Shown here in pieces: positions 25,708 to 35,235 of a DNA stretch of 64,000 bases. The DNA is from Bradyrhizobium algeriense (GTDB lineage: Bacteria > Pseudomonadota > Alphaproteobacteria > Rhizobiales > Xanthobacteraceae): positions 2,604,001-2,668,000 of the forward strand of contig NZ_JAZHRV010000001.1 of the NCBI RefSeq assembly GCF_036924595.1, given 5' to 3'. The stretch's first letter is position 1. Every line of letters begins with the position of its first letter. The position numbers and the translations under genes are program-made. The notes beneath the pieces are model-generated. The model made no database searches. It was not told the DNA's origin and was given only the letters and a program-made list of their open reading frames with translations.

Positions 25708-26448
25708 TCACTCCGGTGCGCGGAAGCTCATCAGCTTACGCGTCCTGTAGTCATAGAGCTTGCCGGTCTCGTCCCACTCAGGCGCGCACATCGGCACGAT
25801 GAATTCTGCCGCCTGCTCCGGCGTATCCAGCGTCATCGGGTCTTCGCCGGGAAAGACGCTGGCGCGCATGCGCGTGCGGATCGGGCCGGGGCTGAACAGG
25901 TTGACGCGCAGTTTGGTGCTCACGGTCTCGTTGGCCCAGGAGCGCACCAGCGTGTCCAGCGCGGCCTTCGAGGCTGCATAGGGCCCCTGATAGGCGTTCG
26001 CCTTGCTGGCGGCGCCGGAGGTCACGAACACGGCGCGGCCGGCGTCCGAGACCCTGAGCAGCGGATCCATGCAGCGGATGAGCTGGAAGTTGGCGGTGAC
26101 GTTCACCGCCATTACGTCGTTCCAGGGCTTCAGTTCGATGTGCCCGAGCGGCGAGGAGGGGCCGGCGATACCGGCATTGCCGACGAGAATGTCGAGCTTG
26201 CCGTGGCGCTCATGCAGTGCTGCGCCGAGCCGCGCGATGCCGTCGAAATCGGTGAGGTTGAGGGGCACCAGCGTAGCGCTGCCGCCGTCTTTCCGGATCT
26301 CGTCATCGAGCTCCTCCAACCCGCCTTGCGTCCGCGCGACGGCAACGATGTGCGCACCGGCGCGGGCGAGCGCGCGGGCCGTGGCATAGCCGATGCCGCG
26401 CGAGGCGCCGGTGACGAGGGCGATGCGGGAGGCGAGGGGGTTGGTCAT
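25708..26448 (-). CDS. SDR-family oxidoreductase
   Basis: A 246-residue classical short-chain dehydrogenase. The cofactor motif TGASRGIG is at residues 13-20, VGNAG follows, and the catalytic Ser with YAASK (Tyr and Lys present) is intact, unlike the SDR at 152-1018. NADP(H) preference is suggested by the Ala-Arg after the second strand. Substrate unknown. It sits downstream of purF and is set off by a palindromic repeat. Confidence 0.9.
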   Translation of the reverse strand: MTNPLASRIALVTGASRGIGYATARALARAGAHIVAVARTQGGLEELDDEIRKDGGSATLVPLNLTDFDGIARLGAALHERHGKLDILVGNAGIAGPSSPLGHIELKPWNDVMAVNVTANFQLIRCMDPLLRVSDAGRAVFVTSGAASKANAYQGPYAASKAALDTLVRSWANETVSTKLRVNLFSPGPIRTRMRASVFPGEDPMTLDTPEQAAEFIVPMCAPEWDETGKLYDYRTRKLMSFRAPE

Positions 26449-26461
26449 GTCGTGCCACTTT

Positions 26462-26547
26462 CGTCATGCCCGGACTTGTTCCGGGCATCCACGTCTTTGC
26501 GGCGGGTATTACAGACGTGGATGGCCGGGACAAGCCCGGCCATGACG
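26462..26547. repeat. Intergenic palindromic repeat
   Basis: An 86-bp imperfect inverted repeat: CGTCATGCCCGG pairs with CCGGCCATGACG, and CATCCACGTCT pairs with AGACGTGGATG. It lies between purF and the SDR gene, both on the minus strand. It is a third repeat family distinct from those at 22.9 and 25.6 kb. Confidence 0.85.
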
Positions 26548-26581
26548 GAAAATTACTGGACTATTCGCCGTATGCGAGCCC

Positions 26582-28096
26582 TCAGCTCGCTTCCGCCAGC
26601 AGCGACAACTGCCGGGGCTGCGGTTCGACCTGGGTCTGGTCGGTGAGGTGGGTCGGATAGGCGCCGGTGAAGCAGTGGTCGGAGAACTTCGGATTGGCGG
26701 GATCGCGGCCCGGCTCGCCCATGGCGCGGTACATGCCGTCGATCGACAGGAACGCCAGCGAATCCGCGCCGATGATGTCGCGCATCTCTTCCAGCGAGTG
26801 GGTCGCGGCGAGAAGTCCGCCGCGGTCCGGCAGATCGATGCCGTAATAGTCGGGATACAGGATCGGCGGCGAAGCGAGCCGGAAGTGCACCTCGCGGGCG
26901 CCGGCGTCGCGCATCATGCGGACGATCTTCTTCGACGTGGTGCCGCGCACCAGCGAGTCGTCGATCAGGATGATGCGCTTGCCTTCGATGGCGGCGCGGT
27001 TGGCCGAATGCTTCATGCGCACGCCGAGTTCGCGCACGCTCTGGGTCGGCTGGATGAAGGTGCGGCCGACATAGTGGTTTCGGACGATGCCGAGTTCGAA
27101 CGGCACGCCGGAATGCTGGCTGTAACCGAGCGCGGCAGGCACGCCGGAATCCGGCACCGGCACCACGACGTCGACTTCGACATGGCTTTCGCGGGCGAGC
27201 TGCGCGCCGAAGGCTTTTCGGACGTCGTAGACCGAGCGGCCGCCGACAATCGAGTCCGGCCGCGAGAAGTAGATGTATTCGAAGATGCAGGGCCGCGGCG
27301 GCTTCGGCGGAAACGGCTTGTGGCTGTTGGCGCCGGTTTCGTCGAACACGATGATTTCGCCGGGCTCGATGTCGCGGACATATTTGGCGCCGATCATGTC
27401 CAGCGCGCAGGTTTCCGAGGTCAGGATCGGGCGGCCGTCGAGGTCGCCGAGCACCAGCGGGCGGATGCCGAGCGGATCACGCGCGCCGATCAGCTTCTTG
27501 TTGGTGAGCGCGACCAGCGCGTAAGCGCCTTCGATCGCGCGCAGCGATTCGATGAAGCGGTCGATGAAACGGCCACGCCTGGATTGCGCGACCAGATGCA
27601 GGATCACTTCGGTGTCGTTGCTCGACTGCATCATGGCGCCGTTCTTGACCAGTTCGCGGCGCAGCGTCAGCCCGTTGGTGAGGTTGCCGTTGTGGCCGAC
27701 CGCGAAACCGCCGGCGTTGAGTTCGGCGAACAGCGGCTGGACGTTACGCAGGATGTTCGCGCCTGTCGTGGAATAGCGGACATGGCCGACGGCCATGATG
27801 CCGGGCAGGCGTTCGATCACTTCGCGGCGGGAGAAGGTGTCGCCGACGAGACCGAGGCGGCGTTCGGAATGGAAACGGCTGCCGTCGAAGGAGACGATGC
27901 CGGCGGCCTCCTGGCCGCGATGCTGAAGGGCGTGGAGCCCGAGCGCTGTGATGGCGGCGGCCTCGGGGTGGCCGAAAATGCCGAACACGCCGCATTCCTC
28001 GCGTAGCGTGTCGCCTTCGAGATCGTCCTGCAACTCGATGCCAGCATTTACATCGAGTTGGCCGGCGGGATCGGAAGGGTTTTGCATCGCGTCCAT
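26582..28096 (-). CDS. purF: Amidophosphoribosyltransferase
   Basis: A 504-residue enzyme that makes phosphoribosylamine from PRPP and glutamine, the first step of purine synthesis. A propeptide of about 34 residues precedes the catalytic Cys35 (EECGVFGIFGH), and the PRPP loop is ILIDDSLVRGTT. Of the Fe-S cluster ligands of Bacillus-type enzymes only CIFEYIYF and one late Cys (HCFTG) remain; the SPPI-site Cys and the CxxC partner are replaced, so the cluster is probably absent. It follows cvpA closely on the same strand. Confidence 0.95.
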   Translation of the reverse strand: MDAMQNPSDPAGQLDVNAGIELQDDLEGDTLREECGVFGIFGHPEAAAITALGLHALQHRGQEAAGIVSFDGSRFHSERRLGLVGDTFSRREVIERLPGIMAVGHVRYSTTGANILRNVQPLFAELNAGGFAVGHNGNLTNGLTLRRELVKNGAMMQSSNDTEVILHLVAQSRRGRFIDRFIESLRAIEGAYALVALTNKKLIGARDPLGIRPLVLGDLDGRPILTSETCALDMIGAKYVRDIEPGEIIVFDETGANSHKPFPPKPPRPCIFEYIYFSRPDSIVGGRSVYDVRKAFGAQLARESHVEVDVVVPVPDSGVPAALGYSQHSGVPFELGIVRNHYVGRTFIQPTQSVRELGVRMKHSANRAAIEGKRIILIDDSLVRGTTSKKIVRMMRDAGAREVHFRLASPPILYPDYYGIDLPDRGGLLAATHSLEEMRDIIGADSLAFLSIDGMYRAMGEPGRDPANPKFSDHCFTGAYPTHLTDQTQVEPQPRQLSLLAEAS

Positions 28097-28118
28097 CGCC
28101 TCTCTATCTTGGCCAGAA

Positions 28119-28748
28119 TTAGCGTGCCGCGGGTTTCTCGATCAGCTTTTTGAGGCTGTCGCGGGCAGGTTTACTGTAGCCATCGCCGGACGCAGGGGCT
28201 GCCTGGTCGGCGTCAGTTTGGTCGTCTTCCGGTTTATTCTTCTTGAATCTCTTTAAGATGGTGTTCTCGGGGTCGTCCGGCAAGAGCGACATTAACCAAT
28301 CCCCGGTTCCCTGCAGGACCACCCGGGATTTCGCACCGGTGATCCAGTCCGGCCGCTGCTTGTCCGGGACCAGCCAGCTGAAGAACAGGAAGGCGACCAC
28401 CACGATCAGGAGGCCGCGGCCGAGCCCGAACAGGAAGCCGAGCGTGCGATCCAGCGCGCCGATCCGGGAATCCAGGATCATGTCCGAAATCCGCACCGTG
28501 ATGACGGAGACCACGATCAAGGTGCCGATGAAGGTGCCGGCCACCACCACCACGGACGCCACCGTGTCGTTGTTGAAATAGGCCTTGGCGGTCGGTAGCA
28601 GCTTCGAGAAGGCATACAGCGTGACCAGCGCCGCCGCGCCCCATGCCGCGATTGACAGGATTTCGCGCATGAAGCCGCGCACCATGGCGAGCAGCCCCGA
28701 AATCAGCATCACTCCGAGCAGGACGAGATCGAGTATCGTTATCGGCAT
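28119..28748 (-). CDS. cvpA: CvpA-family membrane protein
   Basis: A 209-residue inner-membrane protein with four helices (about residues 5-25, 30-48, 65-85, 105-125) and a charged C-terminal tail. LVLLGVMLISGLLAMVRGFMREIL is the family signature. The family is named for colicin V production and is linked to envelope stress. It lies 22 bases upstream of purF; cvpA-purF is a conserved pair. Confidence 0.92.
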   Translation of the reverse strand: MPITILDLVLLGVMLISGLLAMVRGFMREILSIAAWGAAALVTLYAFSKLLPTAKAYFNNDTVASVVVVAGTFIGTLIVVSVITVRISDMILDSRIGALDRTLGFLFGLGRGLLIVVVAFLFFSWLVPDKQRPDWITGAKSRVVLQGTGDWLMSLLPDDPENTILKRFKKNKPEDDQTDADQAAPASGDGYSKPARDSLKKLIEKPAAR

Positions 28749-28912
28749 CGGCTGGTCAGGTCCGCTCGTAAGTTCTCAAGCAGCGAATCGACGGGTCAGG
28801 GTCACCCCAAGTGAGGGGCAGAAGGCGCATCCCGCAAGGCCGGATATTGTACCATCCCGCCCGCCTTTCGCGCGCGTTGTATAGCGGCGAGGGCGGGGCG
28901 CGTCACGCCGCT

Positions 28913-30388
28913 TTAGCTGTTTTCACGACGGAATCGCGCCGGTGTGGCATTTTTCTCCGTCACACCCTCGCGATTGGCTTCCCGGTTGCCGGCCCCGGCA
29001 TTTCTTGGGCTCCCACGCGCGGCGATTTCGGCGACCAGGCTGGTCAATCCACCAACGCTGTTCAGTACCAGGCCGCCGTCGGAGCCGATCTCGCCGCGAG
29101 CCGATTCGGGCAGAATGGCGCGGCCAAATCCCAGTTTTGCGGCCTCCTTCAATCGGGCGGAGGTCTGCGCCACCGGCCGGACCGCGCCCGAGAGCGAAAT
29201 CTCGCCGAAATAGACCGCATCTGTCGGTAACGGTGCGTTCACCAAGGATGACACCAGGGCGGCTGCTGCTGCGAGGTCGGCCGCGGGCTCCTGGATCCGC
29301 AAGCCCCCCGCCACGTTCAGATAGACGTCGTAGCCGGACAATTTGACCCCGCAATGGGCCTCCAGCACCGCCAGCACCATCGACAGCCGGCTCGGGTCCC
29401 AGCCCACCACGGCCCGCCTGGGGGTGCCGAGCGTGGTCGGTGCCACCAATGCCTGTAATTCCACCAGCACCGGGCGGGTGCCTTCGATCCCGGCAAAGAC
29501 CGCCGTGCCCGGGCTGCCCAGATCGCGTTCAGAAAGGAACAGTTCGGAAGGGTTGGAGACCTCGCGAAGGCCCAGGCCCGTCATCTCGAACACGCCGATT
29601 TCATCGGTCGGGCCAAAACGATTCTTCATCGCGCGCAAAATCCGGAAATGTTGCGAGCCTTCGCCCTCGAACGACAGTACGGCGTCGACCATGTGCTCGA
29701 CCACGCGGGGGCCCGCGATCTGGCCGTCCTTGGTCACGTGCCCGACCAGAATGATCGCTGCACCCGATTTCTTGGCGAAGCGAATGAGCGCCTGCGCGGA
29801 GGCGCGGACCTGCGTCACCGTTCCCGGCGCCGATTCCACCGTATCGGTCCACATGGTCTGGATCGAATCGATCACGATCAGGCGCGGCACCGCGCCCTCC
29901 GACAGGGTCGAGACGATGTCCTCGACCGAGGTTTCGGCGGCGAGCTGCACTGGTGCGTCCGCCAATCCCAGCCGCTCGGCGCGCAGCCGCACCTGCGCCA
30001 CGGCTTCTTCGCCCGAAATATAGACCGCGCGATGCCCGGCGCGCGCCAGCATGCTGGTCGCTTGCGTGAGCAGCGTCGATTTGCCGATGCCGGGATCGCC
30101 GCCGACCAGCAAGACCGAGCCGCGGACAAATCCGCCGCCGGTGACGCGATCGAGCTCGGTCATGCCGGAGGACAGTCGCGGGGCGTCGTTGCTTTTTCCC
30201 GTCAGCGATTCCAGTGCGAACGTCCGGCCCTTGCGGCGGGAGCGGACCGACACCGGCATCGAGGTGGCACCGGTCGTATCCTCCTCGGCCAGCGTATTCC
30301 ACTTGTTGCAGGAATCGCACTTGCCCTGCCAGCGATTATACGCCGCGCCGCAGTTCTGGCAGACAAAGGAGAGGGTGGACTTGGCCAT
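28913..30388 (-). CDS. radA: DNA repair protein RadA (Sms)
   Basis: A 491-residue branch-migration ATPase of recombination. It has the zinc finger Cys10, Cys13, Cys24, Cys27, Walker A GGDPGIGKS near residue 98, the RadA-specific KNRFG motif, and a C-terminal Lon-protease-like domain (about 300-480). The start is MAKSTLSF at 30388; an in-frame ATG 66 bases upstream gives a poor extension. cvpA lies about 165 bases downstream. Confidence 0.95.
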   Translation of the reverse strand: MAKSTLSFVCQNCGAAYNRWQGKCDSCNKWNTLAEEDTTGATSMPVSVRSRRKGRTFALESLTGKSNDAPRLSSGMTELDRVTGGGFVRGSVLLVGGDPGIGKSTLLTQATSMLARAGHRAVYISGEEAVAQVRLRAERLGLADAPVQLAAETSVEDIVSTLSEGAVPRLIVIDSIQTMWTDTVESAPGTVTQVRASAQALIRFAKKSGAAIILVGHVTKDGQIAGPRVVEHMVDAVLSFEGEGSQHFRILRAMKNRFGPTDEIGVFEMTGLGLREVSNPSELFLSERDLGSPGTAVFAGIEGTRPVLVELQALVAPTTLGTPRRAVVGWDPSRLSMVLAVLEAHCGVKLSGYDVYLNVAGGLRIQEPAADLAAAAALVSSLVNAPLPTDAVYFGEISLSGAVRPVAQTSARLKEAAKLGFGRAILPESARGEIGSDGGLVLNSVGGLTSLVAEIAARGSPRNAGAGNREANREGVTEKNATPARFRRENS

Positions 30389-30496
30389 GGAGGGAGTGAG
30401 TCGCAGTCTCGGTGGAACGGGCGGGACTTCATAGCACGAAAAAAGCAGCACCACGCGATAGAGCGCTTTGCAAACGCCTCCATCGTCTTCGGGGCG

Positions 30497-31957
30497 TCAG
30501 GCATTGATGTCGGCACACGTCCAAATGCCAACCGGCTGCTCGAGACCGCGAATCGTCCGTGGCGGCTGGGCGGCGAGAAGCGCGAAGTCGGAGTCCAAAC
30601 TGGCGGCCTCCGCGCGCGCCTGCCGCACCAGGTCGTCGCTGGCTATCATGGCGCAGCCAAGCTCGCGGGTAAGCGATTCAAGCCGGCTTGCCGCATTCAC
30701 TGTGGTGCCGATGACTGCGAATTCGAGCCGGTTCAAGCCGATATCGCCAAGTACGACCTGGCCGTAATGCAGGCCGACGCTGATCCTGATCGGCGGCTCG
30801 CCGCGATTTTCTCGTTCGAGATTGAACTCGCCGATCGACGCGATCATGGCCTGCGCGCAGCGCAGCGCGTTTCCGGCGTCCGAATCGCTGGCGGAGGGCG
30901 TGCCGAACGTCGCCATCAATCCATCGCCCAGATACTTGTCCAGCGTTCCGCCATGCCGGAACACCTCCCGTTCCATCCGCTCGTGGAAAAGTCGCAGCGT
31001 CCCGATCACCTCCATCGGGCTCCGGCCATCCGTATAGGCGGTGAAGTCGACGATGTCGGCGAACAGCACGGCAACATTCTGCGTTCGGACCTGCTTGAGA
31101 GGTTCGTCATTTCCAGACAATTGCTCGACGACATTGGGAGAAAAATACCGCGCCAGGTTGGCTCGTTCGCGCTCGATTCCGGCGTGGCTGATCAGCAGGG
31201 CGTTGGAGCGGCGCACCGCCAGCGCCAACGTCATGGCGACGATCAGGAACACCATGATTTCCTGGAATCGCGCCCGAATGTCGATCGCCGTGGGGTTGAT
31301 GATGTCGAACATTCTGACGTCGGAGCCGATTGCGGCCCGCACGCGTTCCGACAGCTCGGCGTGGGTTTCGGGCTGCAGGTAGGCCCAGCCGACGCCGATC
31401 GCCCACACGGCCGAGGTCCAGAAGCCCATAGCGACGACCGTTCGCCACGAATAGGCAAGGGTCGCGGTTGCCAGGAAGACAAAGAAATAGATGAAAGTAT
31501 CAAACCGGAATTGCATGCCGATCGGCCAGCTTTCGGCACTCAGCGGATTGGGCACGACGGTGAGGAGGGTAATCAACGCCAGATCGCAAAAGATCAGGAA
31601 AAGCTCCGGCTGCGACCGCCCCACCTTGCCGATCTTCAGTTGGGCCCAGCCGATCAGGGCAAACAGGCCGAGCATCATGATGTAGTAAATCACGTCCCAG
31701 TTCGGGTTGATGATCGGCAAGCTGACGGCAATCACCGCCAGCGCGACCCAGCGGGCCCTGACAGCGAGCAACAGACCCTCGCGCTTGCTGTCCGCAATGG
31801 CCGCCTCGGCGAACTTTTGGGTGTCTTGCTGGGCGTCGGTTCGCCCGGCCCGTTGGCCACCGGGATGGGGGACATCAGCCGCTTCTGCTACTACGCTCAA
31901 GACACTTCTCCCCGGTCGAGCATCAGATCGTGCAACTTGCACGGAGTCATCGATCAA
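30497..31957 (-). CDS. Membrane adenylate/guanylate cyclase (class III), six-helix
   Basis: A 486-residue protein: an unstructured N-terminus of about 65 residues, six hydrophobic helices (about 70-84, 88-106, 116-135, 152-170, 172-192, 232-248), the conserved linker RYFSPNVVEQL near 270-280, and a class III nucleotide cyclase domain from about 295 to 460. Metal-binding Asp301 (FADIVDF) and the second acidic site (YLGDGLMATF) are present, as is the VNAASRLE transition-state segment. The output should be cAMP or cGMP; the base specificity is not certain from sequence. A second soluble cyclase is encoded at 34342-35079. Confidence 0.88.
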   Translation of the reverse strand: MIDDSVQVARSDARPGRSVLSVVAEAADVPHPGGQRAGRTDAQQDTQKFAEAAIADSKREGLLLAVRARWVALAVIAVSLPIINPNWDVIYYIMMLGLFALIGWAQLKIGKVGRSQPELFLIFCDLALITLLTVVPNPLSAESWPIGMQFRFDTFIYFFVFLATATLAYSWRTVVAMGFWTSAVWAIGVGWAYLQPETHAELSERVRAAIGSDVRMFDIINPTAIDIRARFQEIMVFLIVAMTLALAVRRSNALLISHAGIERERANLARYFSPNVVEQLSGNDEPLKQVRTQNVAVLFADIVDFTAYTDGRSPMEVIGTLRLFHERMEREVFRHGGTLDKYLGDGLMATFGTPSASDSDAGNALRCAQAMIASIGEFNLERENRGEPPIRISVGLHYGQVVLGDIGLNRLEFAVIGTTVNAASRLESLTRELGCAMIASDDLVRQARAEAASLDSDFALLAAQPPRTIRGLEQPVGIWTCADINA

Positions 31958-32113
31958 GGTGGCACGTCCGAGAACCGGCGGCCACCGATCAACGGAGTCA
32001 TATCTGATAAACGCGGCGGTGGTCAGGCGGTCGGGAAGTTGGTCTTTGGTGCCGGTCTGGGCCGGCGAGAGCGATACCGCGCTCGTGCGGCATCGTCCGC
32101 TCGACTATTCGAC

Positions 32114-32998
32114 TCACTTCACCGAAACGAACGGCACCGCCGAGCCAGGCACCATGGTGGTCGGCAGCACGCCGTTCCAGCGTTCGGCCTGCACCAGGGT
32201 AACGAGGTTCGGATTGGTGCCGAGCGCCTTGGCGCGCGCCTCGATGGCGGCGGCTTCGGCTTCACCGGTCAGCTTGATGTTGGTGGCACGGGCTTCACCG
32301 TTCAGCCGCAAGGCATCAGCGGCAGCCTGCGCCTCGGCGCGGACGGCATTGGCCTTGGCGGTGGCCTGGGTGACGGTGATCTGCGCCTGCACCTTTTCGC
32401 GCTCGGCGTTCTGCTGCAGCTTCTGCACCTCGACTTCCGCCAGCATGCGCTGCTCGATCGAGTGCAGATAGTTCGCGCTGAACTCGATGTTTTCGAGCTG
32501 GACGCTCTCGATCATGATCATCGGGTCGTCCTTCAGCGACGCCGCGATGGCGTCCTTGATCGCGGCGTTGAGCATTCCGCGCTCCTGGATCGCCTTCACC
32601 GCCGTGTAGCGGCCGAACACGATCTTGACCTGCTGATTGACGGCCGGGCTGACCACCTGTTTGACCGCGGTGTCCAGTCCGCCGAATTTTGCATAGAGAT
32701 CGGCGACCTTGTCGGGCGAGGCGCGCAAGGTGACGCTGATCTTGAGGTCCGCGGGCTGTTGGTCGTAGGAGTAGGAGTTCATCTTGTCCCAGGCATAGGT
32801 AAAGGTCTTGACGCTGACCTTCTCGACGCTGTCGATCAGCGGAACCTTGAAGCCCAGGCCCGGCTGCGCGGTGCCGATGACCGCGCCGTAACGCAGTCTC
32901 ACCCCGCGCTCGGTCTGATCGACGGTGTACCAGCTTCCCGCCGCGATGATGACGATGACAATGACGGCTGCGATGGCGCCGATGATTCCCCTGGGCAT
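32114..32998 (-). CDS. SPFH/prohibitin-family membrane protein
   Basis: A 294-residue membrane-anchored scaffold: one N-terminal helix (residues 4-22), an SPFH/PHB domain (about 24-200) with VDQTERGVRLRYG at its start, and a coiled-coil Ala/Glu/Lys-rich part (about 200-270). Prohibitin-like proteins organise membrane microdomains and control membrane proteases. It lies between the membrane cyclase and a TauE/SafE exporter on the same strand, with gaps of 156 and 137 bases. Confidence 0.88.
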   Translation of the reverse strand: MPRGIIGAIAAVIVIVIIAAGSWYTVDQTERGVRLRYGAVIGTAQPGLGFKVPLIDSVEKVSVKTFTYAWDKMNSYSYDQQPADLKISVTLRASPDKVADLYAKFGGLDTAVKQVVSPAVNQQVKIVFGRYTAVKAIQERGMLNAAIKDAIAASLKDDPMIMIESVQLENIEFSANYLHSIEQRMLAEVEVQKLQQNAEREKVQAQITVTQATAKANAVRAEAQAAADALRLNGEARATNIKLTGEAEAAAIEARAKALGTNPNLVTLVQAERWNGVLPTTMVPGSAVPFVSVK

Positions 32999-33135
32999 TT
33001 CGGTCTCTCCAGACGTAGGTGATGCTATCCGTGCGGCATTGATCTATGGTCATTTGCCTGACGGATGTGACACGCGTCACTTGGTCGGTTGTTCACCGCG
33101 ATTGGTTCAGATCACGCGCCTGCTTCGGCGGGATC

Positions 33136-33858
33136 TTATGAAAAGGCCGTCCACAGCAGGGAGATGCCGGCGACGAGCATGATGCCGTCCATCAGGAGGC
33201 GGAAGACGTCGGGCTTAAGCCGCAGCACGAAACGTTTGGCGATGAAAGCGCCGAACATGAGGGAGGAGCCGGCGATCAGGCCCTTTAGCGCAACGTCCGG
33301 GGTCAGCGCGCCGAAGCGTTCGAAAGTGACCGACTTGCTCAGATAAAGCCCGAGCGAGCTTGCGGCTTCGGTGGCGAGGAAGGCACCTTTGTTCAGCCCG
33401 TAAAACAGAAACAACGGCACGCTAAGCGGCCCGGTCGACACTACGATGCCCGTGATATAGCCGATGATGGCGCCGCCGACCGCCAGGTGCCAGAGCTGCG
33501 CCTTGATCTGGTGACGGTCCAGCCAATGCCGCACCGGCACCATCGCGATCAGAAACAGGCCGATCGCAATATCGACGGCATGCGACGGCAGCGCCAGCAG
33601 CGTCCGCGCGCCCAGCGCAGCGGCCGGAATTCCCGTGGCCGAATAGGCAAGGCAGGCCCGCCAGTCAACCTCGCGCCACCAGGCGAGAATGCGCGAGAAG
33701 TTCGCCATCACGGCCGCGACCGCCATGATCGGAACGGCCTCCTTCGGCCCGTATTGATAGACCAATACCGGCATCAGCATGATCGACGAACCGGTGCCGA
33801 CAATGCCCGAGATGGTGCCGGCGAGCAGGCCGACGATGAGGACGAAGAGGAAGCCCAA
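33136..33858 (-). CDS. Sulfite exporter TauE/SafE family membrane protein
   Basis: A 240-residue inner-membrane protein with about seven to eight helices; it has the two glycine-rich repeats typical of the family (GTISGIVGTGSSIMLMPVL and GYITGIVVSTGPLSVPLF). Related proteins move sulfite or organosulfonates, but most members have no proven substrate. The adjacent GFA gene is divergent, with starts 94 bases apart. Confidence 0.88.
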   Translation of the reverse strand: MGFLFVLIVGLLAGTISGIVGTGSSIMLMPVLVYQYGPKEAVPIMAVAAVMANFSRILAWWREVDWRACLAYSATGIPAAALGARTLLALPSHAVDIAIGLFLIAMVPVRHWLDRHQIKAQLWHLAVGGAIIGYITGIVVSTGPLSVPLFLFYGLNKGAFLATEAASSLGLYLSKSVTFERFGALTPDVALKGLIAGSSLMFGAFIAKRFVLRLKPDVFRLLMDGIMLVAGISLLWTAFS

Positions 33859-33951
33859 GGTTGCTGTCCTTCGCGATTCCCTGATGCTGACATCATGGTG
33901 GCAGCAGGCTCAGGTTACGAGGTCTAAATATCACTCGGAAAGGAGCCGGTC

Positions 33952-34320
33952 GTGTCAATCAAGGGAAGCTGCCATTGCGGCAACACACAATTCGAGGTGA
34001 GCGAAGCGCCGTCTGATGTGACACGCTGCACCTGCTCGCTGTGTTCCAAGCGTGGCGCGTTGTGGGCCTATTACACGCCGGCGCAATTTCGCCTGACGTC
34101 GGCGCCGGAAAATGTCGCGACCTACCTGTGGGGCAGCCGCACCGTCAAACATCATTTCTGCGCCGGCTGCGGCTGCGGCACCTATTCGGAGTCGCCGGAC
34201 TGGTCGACCGGCAAGCCGGACTTCGACAGCCCCAAGGTCGGCGTCAATGCGCGGCTGTTCGACGATTTCGACCTCGATGCGGTGCCGGTGACGGTCATCG
34301 ATGGCAAGAATCTGTGGTGA
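33952..34320 (+). CDS. GFA-family zinc protein (glutathione-dependent formaldehyde-activating type)
   Basis: A 122-residue single-domain protein with the zinc-binding pattern Cys7, Cys9 (GSCHCG), a CTCSLCSKRG cluster near residues 27-32, and a C-terminal HFCAGCGCGTYS. Relatives are annotated as S-(hydroxymethyl)glutathione synthases, although many are not proven to bind formaldehyde. GTG start with AAGGAG eight bases before. No other one-carbon gene is near. Confidence 0.9.
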   Translation: MSIKGSCHCGNTQFEVSEAPSDVTRCTCSLCSKRGALWAYYTPAQFRLTSAPENVATYLWGSRTVKHHFCAGCGCGTYSESPDWSTGKPDFDSPKVGVNARLFDDFDLDAVPVTVIDGKNLW

Positions 34321-34341
34321 CAGGCGGCCGCCGCGTTCGCG

Positions 34342-35079
34342 TCAGGCGGCGTAAAGCTCGACCGGGACGTCGAATCCCTTGAGCTGGAACGCCTTCGAAC
34401 GACTCTCCTTCAAATCCGGTTGGGCGCGCTCAAAGACGGCCTTGGTCACGAGGATCTGGTCGGCTTCGGCGACCGACTGGGCTCGGGAAGCGGTGTTCAC
34501 AACCGTGCCGATCGCCGTCAGGTCGCGGTGCGATCGACCGAACTCGCCAAAACTCAGTTCGCCGGAGTGGATGCCGATGCCGATCCCGAGTTCGCTCACA
34601 GTGAGCCCGTGCGCGGCAACGAGAGCTTCCCGGCGGTTGCGCCAGTTCTTCTGAATGTCGCGTGCGGCGAGCACGGCGTTTCTGGCATGCGCCTCCCGCT
34701 TCAGGGGAAAATTGAAGACCGCCATCACGGCGTCGCCGATCGTTTTGTTGAGGAGCCCGTCATGCTCCCAGATCGCGCTCGCACATTCGTCATAGAATGC
34801 GTCGAGCAGGCCTGAGACGGCATCCGGCGACTGTGATTGCGACAGGCTGGTATAGCCCCGCAGATCGGCAAACATGATGGTCGCGTCGATGGTGATCTTG
34901 CGGGCCCGCATCACCTTCGTGAACATCAGCTCGCAGATGGTGCAGGTGTTGGGGTTCATCCGGCTCGGACGAACGCCGAACGCGCGGAAGGGCGCCGAGA
35001 TCACGCCGCGAATCGGCACCGGCAGATGCATCTGCTCCCAGCACCCCTTACAAATTCGCGAATGTTGCAAAGCTGCCAT
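34342..35079 (-). CDS. Soluble class III cyclase with N-terminal CxxC pair
   Basis: A 245-residue protein with no membrane helix. The N-terminal 60 residues carry two CxxC motifs (Cys10/Cys13 and Cys46/Cys49), likely a metal- or redox-binding site. The cyclase domain follows (about 62-245), with Asp72 (FADLRGY), a second acid in GDAVMAVF and a VNTASRAQ segment. It is expected to make a cyclic nucleotide, perhaps in response to metal, redox state or a ligand bound by the cysteines. It faces the GFA gene convergently. Confidence 0.85.
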   Translation of the reverse strand: MAALQHSRICKGCWEQMHLPVPIRGVISAPFRAFGVRPSRMNPNTCTICELMFTKVMRARKITIDATIMFADLRGYTSLSQSQSPDAVSGLLDAFYDECASAIWEHDGLLNKTIGDAVMAVFNFPLKREAHARNAVLAARDIQKNWRNRREALVAAHGLTVSELGIGIGIHSGELSFGEFGRSHRDLTAIGTVVNTASRAQSVAEADQILVTKAVFERAQPDLKESRSKAFQLKGFDVPVELYAA

Positions 35080-35235
35080 TTTCGACCGTGATCCACGCGA
35101 GCGGCAGATCGGCTGATCCTACAGTCCGGAACAGGCGCGAGCAAGGCAGCAGCGCCGCAGCGCACACCTGCCGGCTGGCGGCTTAAGGCAAAGCTGCTAG
35201 GATCGCGTCAAAATAACCGGGAACGGAGGATCGCC

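Noticed and set aside
29648..33022. A 1124-codon open frame on the plus strand
   Set aside because: It runs antisense through radA, the membrane cyclase and the SPFH gene, which all have strong family motifs. It is a GC-bias shadow with His/Arg/Asp-rich sequence and no recognisable domain.
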